The notes under the pieces: generated by a model
Told to the model about the DNA's origin: nothing
Database searches by the model: none
What the model saw: the letters and a program-made list of their open reading frames with translations, nothing else
Shown: positions 58,009 through 64,000 of the stretch, piece after piece
How the letters are laid out: every line of letters starts with the position of its first letter
Numbering within the stretch: the stretch's first letter is position 1
Position numbers and translations under genes: made by a program
NCBI RefSeq assembly: GCF_028769735.1
Contig: NC_088171.1
Location: 141,381,917-141,445,916, forward strand
Length of the DNA stretch: 64,000 nt
Direction: 5' to 3'
Source of the DNA: Zonotrichia leucophrys gambelii
Lineage: Eukaryota > Chordata > Aves > Passeriformes > Passerellidae

Positions 58009-58361
58009 TAACATATCACCATATTAATGATATATATGACCTATAGAATTTTGTTCTGCCAATCAGTTCTGTCTTATTCAAAGAATTTAAGGATAATAAT
58101 TTCATACTAGACATCTTTATGCCAGATCAAATATTATTGGTTTGTACCACTTTAACAACAGGCCTCTACAGACACCTTAGCAGAATCAGGACCTATCTCT
58201 GTAGTACATTTTTAAGCACTGTGAACACCCCCAATCATCTGGATAAAAACTGCTCCTGAAAACCTTTCTTGTATTGATGCATTCATGCAAACAAGATAAT
58301 TGGAGATACATAATGTGATAAAGCTGAGGTTTTTTGTTGTTGCTGAGGAAGTGGGTTTTGC

Positions 58362-58375
58362 TTTTTTTTTTTTTT
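58362..58375 (+). repeat. Poly-T run
   Basis: Fourteen T residues followed by ATTTT; a simple repeat. Confidence 0.7.
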
Positions 58376-59776
58376 ATTTTGGCAAAATAATACATGTGGC
58401 TACCTCAAGCTGAATTTACAGGGACAGGATAATAACTCAAAGTCCACAGCCACTGCAGCAGTTTACAGCCTGACATATCAATGTAAACAGAAAACCATGC
58501 CTGCTCCTTGTGATCTGAGTTAGCTGTTAATCTCCCAAGCTGTGAGTCACAGGGGCTGCAATGCTGGTACACCCTCCACTCTGCTGCTTCTCAGAAAAGA
58601 GTAGAATTATCTGAGACCACAATGACAGCAACAATTTCAGCTCCTCTAACACAATTACTCAAATATTTTAAATGCCCAAACTCTAAAACAGTAGCAGAAC
58701 AGAGGTTCTGGGCCTCTAAGTCAAGCAGCACAAGCCAGCATGCGCACCACAGACTCAGGGTCTAAGTGGGCCCTGGCAGTGCTTTGGCATTTCCCTTTAA
58801 AGAGCAACATGTGGATCAGGCTGCTTGTTTGCAGGGCTGCCAGGCACTGGCACACCACTGTTAATTAAGAGTTGTGATACTGCAGGGAATGGCAGTCTGT
58901 TTTTAAGCCCTTCTGAAAATGCCACCAGTCTGCTGAGGAGCAGAAGAGGTTAAAAGGCTGATTAACCTCCTTGTCTCTGGGGGTAGCACAGGGCAGAGGC
59001 CATTCCTGAAAGACATTTGGCACAACAGCATTGTGCTTGTGGAATAAAGATAATTTAGGCACATGGCTGTGGGCCATGCTCTGCCACATGCTCATCATGC
59101 CAGAGAACAACAAGTTTTATTTACAAGCATAGATACAGCCTGAAAGTCTGTTTGTTGGTATTCTTCAAAAGTTTCAGGCTGTCATCTACTAGTTCTGGTG
59201 AAAGAGCTACAACTCTGGCTAAAGGGATCCTCTGTCAAAAGGCAAAGGGTCTGCTCTCATGGAGGAAAGCTCAAATCCAGTTCCTACACTGCTTTACCAA
59301 TGTGCCTTTGTGATTGACTGAAGCCATTTAGGTACCTGGCTTTTCCAGGTAGGATAGAACCCACTGCTAATGGTCGCTGAAACACAAAGTTATTTTTACA
59401 ACTATAACAATTAGTGAGGTACAATAACAATGTAATAATTTCATCTTTACAGCACAAGGTAACACTTTGATTGCCCCATCATTAAGACAAAAGCTTTTAA
59501 AGATGTATCCTGCTGTATGCTCACACAAATTTTCCTAAACCTTTCAAACAAGATGGAAATAGTTGCATATAGATAACTAATATTTTCTAGTGGAGATTTT
59601 ATTTAACAGTCTTCAAAGAGTTTCCCAAGAGTTTGGGTCAAAATGGAAAGGGAAAAACACGAAGTTAGAAAGCAGATGCGCTGATAACTATTAAAAATGA
59701 ATTCCAGTCACAGTTTTCTATTCTGGCAGAGTGTAGGTGCTTCTTCAATGGCATCATGTCCAAAGGAAATGGACTG

Positions 59777-59835
59777 ACAGGCTGAGAGAGCTGGGCTTGG
59801 TCAGCATGGAGAAGAGAAGGCTCCAGGGAAATACC
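59777..59835 (+). mobile_element. CR1 LINE fragment
   Basis: CAGGCTGAGAGAGCTGGGC, TTGGTCAGCATGGAGAAGAG and AAGGCTCCAGGG match the CR1 series CAGGCTGAGAGAGTTGGGG and onward almost base for base, over about 55 bases. Confidence 0.75.
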
Positions 59836-60551
59836 CCTACTTTGGCTCTGTACTGTTAGTGTGCCTATGGTAAATCTTGCTGTCTGTGTTAGGCAGCCAG
59901 TTCTGAAGTTGTTCTAGAGTTGTTTGCAAAGCAAACCAAAAGGACCAAAGAAGCAGCTGAAAAAACAGAAAAAGGGGGAAATTTCTGTAGCACAAAATAC
60001 AGAGAAAAGTGCTAATGTATCAAATGTAGATATTTAACTACTTTGTAGTTATCCAAGTGCTATTCTAATTTATAGACTCTAAGATTCCCTGCAACAATAA
60101 GAGTTGAGAACTATTGCTTCACATTCACTGCCTCCTGACCTGGGACTGAAGGTGCAGTGGTGAGAAGAAAAAGGCTTCATCTGGCATTGTCTCTCACTTT
60201 TCAGACCTTCAGCCTGGACAGAAACACCCAGACAAATACACAAAGGCAGGAGCTGGTTTGTCCTGTGCCTTGCCTTGCCCACCAGAAGTGCTGGGCTGTG
60301 GGAATTGCCCTTCTCATGCTGGCGCTGCCTCTGCAGCTCCCACTGCCCACTGCAGGTCATGGCCAGCCCATGGCAGGACTGGGAGAGAGTGGTTTGCTCT
60401 CTCATGCCCTGAGGGATGGTCAGTTATCCCCAGGTTTAGGGAGCCCCTCACTCCTGGGTACAGCTGGCACTGTAGGTGCTGTGTTTGTGTGTGACACAGG
60501 TGCAGCAGGCAGGAAATGACACCACCAGAAACTGAAATAACATTGTAGGTG

Positions 60552-60609
60552 TTTGATTATTCATAAAGACATAAATACAGGTTTTTGATTATTCATAAAG
60601 ACATAAACA
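60552..60609 (+). repeat. Two-copy tandem repeat, 32-base period
   Basis: 60552-60577 and 60584-60609 share TTTGATTATTCATAAAGACA and the next six bases with one difference. Confidence 0.85.
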
Positions 60610-61135
60610 CATAAACATTTCTTTTCAAGGCAAAAATCATGCAGGAAGGAAGGTCTGTTTCAATGTTCAGGACGTGTTTGTTTTAAAGCACCAGAGGAAT
60701 TTATTCAGCTCTGCTAAAGCCTCTGCCCTTAAAAAAATCATTGCAAAACATAAAATGATGCACCAGGGGGATACCATTCTGTTAGTCCTGCGTGAAATAC
60801 CAGCATCATCTTTATAGAGGGAAATCTGACACTGAGGTAAGTGACTGTGAAAGCCAGCTCCTGGGTCAGCTGAGAAGCACTGACTAAAATTCACTTCTTG
60901 CTGAGTCCCATCCTTGACCTTCCCACTGACACAGCTTCCCAATGCAGGAGAGGGAGAGCTGTGCCAGAGCTGTACTCTTTACCCTGTGGATTTTGACAGG
61001 TAGATTTTAATGTAAGGGATATATGGCAAAATCAATTGATATTTAATACAATTTGTAACCTGTAGTCATTTTTCTTTTTTTTTCTTCTAAAAATATGGAA
61101 CCACTTTAATATAGTTATTTTTTAGAGTTAGAACT

Positions 61136-61155
61136 AGATTAGATTAGATTAGATT
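61136..61155 (+). repeat. (AGATT)4 microsatellite
   Basis: Four exact AGATT units. Confidence 0.9.
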
Positions 61156-64000
61156 AGTTACTGATTTAGAAGTATTCTAGCAAATTTCATGAGAGCATGA
61201 TGTGGAATCTGAAATATCAGGTGGAAAGACTGCAAACAACTTTGAAGCTAGGGTGTAAGGGAACTTGTTTTCACAAACTGGTCCAGCCCCATCCACTCAT
61301 TTGTTTAATTTTCTTCTCATTCCTCTCCTATAGTTCTATATTAATTAATGTGACCATAGTTCTGATGGTAAAAAATATTCTTTTCCCTTCTAGCATAGTT
61401 GCATTTATAGCCTGTGTCAACTTGTTTTCTCTTATCCTGAATAGTTTTTTGTCTCACTCAAGTATGTTTTAGACAATAACTTGTTTCCCTTGCAGCTTTG
61501 GCTAAAATTGCCACAGATTTATTTATATTAAACTGGACAGTTTATAAAAGATCTAAAGCTAACTTGCTTTGTTCTAACTTGTTTTAAAGCACACCAAGTA
61601 GTTTTTGCTACTATAATTTACATCTGACTTTAGGGAGCTGTAAGATGAGTTTATAGTTGAAGATGATCTGTAATGCTTAGAGAAGCTTTGTAGATTTTGC
61701 TTTGATGTTTCAGCATGTGGAGCCCTTATGGAGCACAAATAAACAGTTTAGCAAAGGTCAGCAAACCCAAAAGGACGTGGTGTGGGGGGAGGAACAAGAG
61801 TTCTGATGGATTCAAGGCATCAGGAGAGGCATTGGTAGGTTGCTGTAATACATTGCAGACACTCCTAAAAATCTAGAGCTTTCCTCAGGTTACAGACAAT
61901 TAAGCTTGCAGTAGGTACAAAGTCTTCATCTCTCAGTAGACAAGAACAGAAGTGCTGCCATGAACATGTCAGGTAGTTTCCTGTATTGCAAAAGAGAGCA
62001 AAAACAGCTCTCTGAAAATAGCTGATAATACAGCTTGAGCAATCACAGCTATTTTTCCATTTCCATGATCTCACACAGATGCCACAGGGCTGCTCAGGAA
62101 CAGATTTAGGGATGAGTTCTGTCAGAACAATAAAAAGGAGCAGCTGCTCAGGGTGCTGGGCACCTGCTGCAGCTCTAACAGAGGCTGTTGCTGATGATGT
62201 ACATGGATAAATGCAGGCACAGACCCTTAAAGAAGATCACTAGGAAGAGCCAGGAGTGTGGCTGCTGACCAGAGCAAGTGAGATCATCTCCAGTAGCTGT
62301 AGAAAAAGCTCTAAAAAGAGTTGGATTGATGCAGGTATGCTGAGTGAGTGCCCCAGCCTTCATTTTTGCCAGGTACAATTTATGTGCTTTATTTAGTGGC
62401 TGTGTAACTTCAAGATTGTCTTTGGCTGCTGTTTAACAGAAATAAAAATTAAATCTAAAAGTGGCAGCAGACAGAAAGGGCAGACTGACCCAGCCATGCT
62501 CTTTAGAGCATTAACTCATACACTTGAGTGGGATCAGGAATAAAATTTAGGGCAGTATTTAGTTGTCTAAACATAGGTCTCTGGTGCTGTTAGAGATGTC
62601 CCAGGGTAAGCTGCCTGCTATCAGACATCAGTGGCCTCCTGTGGGCCTGCACCCATCAACCTGGTGTGAATGTCTCGCATACCTGAGAGCATCACCAGTG
62701 GATACTGGGCATGGGCTACACAAACATGCCAGAGTTTTTCCACCCATTTTCTTCTTCTTCACAGATATTTAATTATGTTCAAAAAATGCATTGGAGAAAA
62801 ATGAGGTTTTAAAAAGAATGGCATAAACTAGTTCCATGTCCATCAACCTGAGCTTTCTTTTCAATCAAGCAGGGGAGCACCAGCAACGTCTCTGCCTGAT
62901 TTCCCTGAGATTTAGAGCTCCTGCCTGCCTGACTTTGGTTCAGCTGCTCACTGCAGCTGAAACAACTCCTGTGATGGGCACAAGCACAATGGCCCAACAC
63001 TGTGTGGATTCTCTGGTGCCTTTGAAGGGTTGAGTTCATGCCTCAGTCTTTTGTTCAGGGGATTTCTAATACAGTTGCTCTATTCTTAAGATTTACAAGA
63101 CACATAACAGGCACTACTAATTTTGAGATTCGCACCTTGCTAGTAGATTAATCTAAGGTTGTCTGGTGGGTTCAGATGTTTTTAGCTAGGATAACAGGTA
63201 TATCCATATTGCAGCATCTTGGATCATCTTCCATCCTGTTTGATTGGGAAGCCAAGTCCCAAACAATCCATAATGTCCCAAAGGTGAGGACAGGAATACC
63301 AGAAAAACAAGCAAACAAGTCAAAACAATTGAAAGCCCACCCTATATAGGAAGCTACAGAAGCTGTGGAGGTTTCTCAGTTCTCACCATGCACAGCCACT
63401 GAGCCACCAGTTCAAAGAGCTTTGGGGAGTCTCCAGCTAATGAACCATCTCTCCAGCCCAGCATTGTGAGAGCTGCCAGGACTGGTCTGGGCAGAGCTTC
63501 TTATTCTTCACAGACATTTATTTATTGCTCTAGGCAATGGTTAAGTGAGCTGACATCTCAAGGTGCCTTCCAGGTCTGTGATTCCTGTCTTTATCTTTTG
63601 TGTGTATCCTTCTCTCTTCCATGGAGAAGGAAATTTATTTTCTCCATGTACCAGGAAATATTTCAAACCATGTAGTCACCCTGTTAGCGTAACAAACACC
63701 AGCACCAGGGTGTGCATCTCTTTGGTTAAACTGTATCTAATACACTTGGGTCACAAAAGACAGCTTTTGGCAAATCAGCACCTACGTGATTAATTTTTTA
63801 TAAACACACATATACTCAAGATTAATTATTTATCTTGGCAGAAGTCTTTAATGAACTATAATGCAACTGGAATCCAGGGTTAACTAGACAAACAATAATG
63901 ACTAGGGATAAAAGAAAAGGATATGTGTTCTTAGATCTTGTGGTTAAACCCTTCTAGTGCATCACATGTTGTCAGGATAACATCCTGTTATCAGAAGAAA

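Larger units (their letters stand above)
57722..64000. other. ANXA13 5' intron or flanking DNA
   Basis: Apart from the simple repeats and a CR1 scrap listed here, nothing was recognised. I searched for the annexin first exon (ATG-GGN-AAY...) on the minus strand and for the next gene in the human order (FAM91A1) and saw neither. Confidence 0.55.

Noticed and set aside
59452..59472. Minus-strand ATG-GGG-CAA considered as the ANXA13 first exon
   Set aside because: No GT donor follows in the right place and the next residues do not resemble ANXA13.
60667..60942. Frame beginning Gly-Ser-Cys that could mimic a myristoylated annexin first exon
   Set aside because: Its first codon is TTG, not ATG, and there is no suitable donor after the first few codons.
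61865..62378. Two neighbouring minus-strand frames sharing a loose LTCS..Q pattern
   Set aside because: The DNA likeness is too weak and gapped to claim duplication by eye.
1..64000. CRISPR arrays, bacterial operons, tRNA or rRNA genes
   Set aside because: No regularly spaced identical repeats and no cloverleaf or rRNA sequence recognised; the window is vertebrate nuclear DNA.

Overview
This is vertebrate nuclear DNA, most likely from a bird and probably a passerine. Coding sequence is sparse and split by GT/AG introns. There are CR1-type LINE fragments and two solo LTR-like elements of a kind I associate with songbird genomes. Gene order matches the block FBXO32 - KLHL38 - ANXA13 on human 8q24.13. 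The species call rests on repeat types and protein likeness from memory, not on a search.

All three genes lie on the minus strand. (1) FBXO32 (atrogin-1/MAFbx): only its 5' end is inside, namely exon 1 (3451-3566) and exon 2 (309-421). Its GC-rich promoter and CpG island lie at about 3.0-4.0 kb, and exon 3 onward is beyond position 1. (2) About 30 kb of intergenic DNA (4.0-34.4 kb) has no supportable gene. It holds a G-rich minisatellite, a solo LTR, two diverged local duplications, several strong inverted repeats and a CR1 remnant. (3) KLHL38 (34923-39528) is complete: three coding exons joining in frame to a 580-residue BTB-BACK-Kelch protein, with a candidate CpG-rich upstream control region at 40.3-40.6 kb. 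(4) ANXA13 (46393-57654): ten coding exons were placed, joining in frame to 313 residues through the stop. Only the short first coding exon (the MGN-type start) was not found. An LTR sits in one of its introns. (5) From 57.7 to 64 kb I see only intron or 5'-flanking DNA with microsatellites and a CR1 scrap.

The genes are not an operon. FBXO32 is the substrate-recognition subunit of an SCF ubiquitin ligase and KLHL38 is a probable CUL3 adaptor. Both are associated with striated muscle, and both upstream regions carry forkhead-like motifs, which raises shared control as a hypothesis. ANXA13 is a calcium- and lipid-binding annexin of epithelia. I found no CRISPR array, bacterial gene or undescribed multi-gene system. 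The points of interest are local: paired duplications, perfect palindromes, a G-quadruplex-prone minisatellite, a histidine-rich annexin N-terminus and an awkward splice acceptor.
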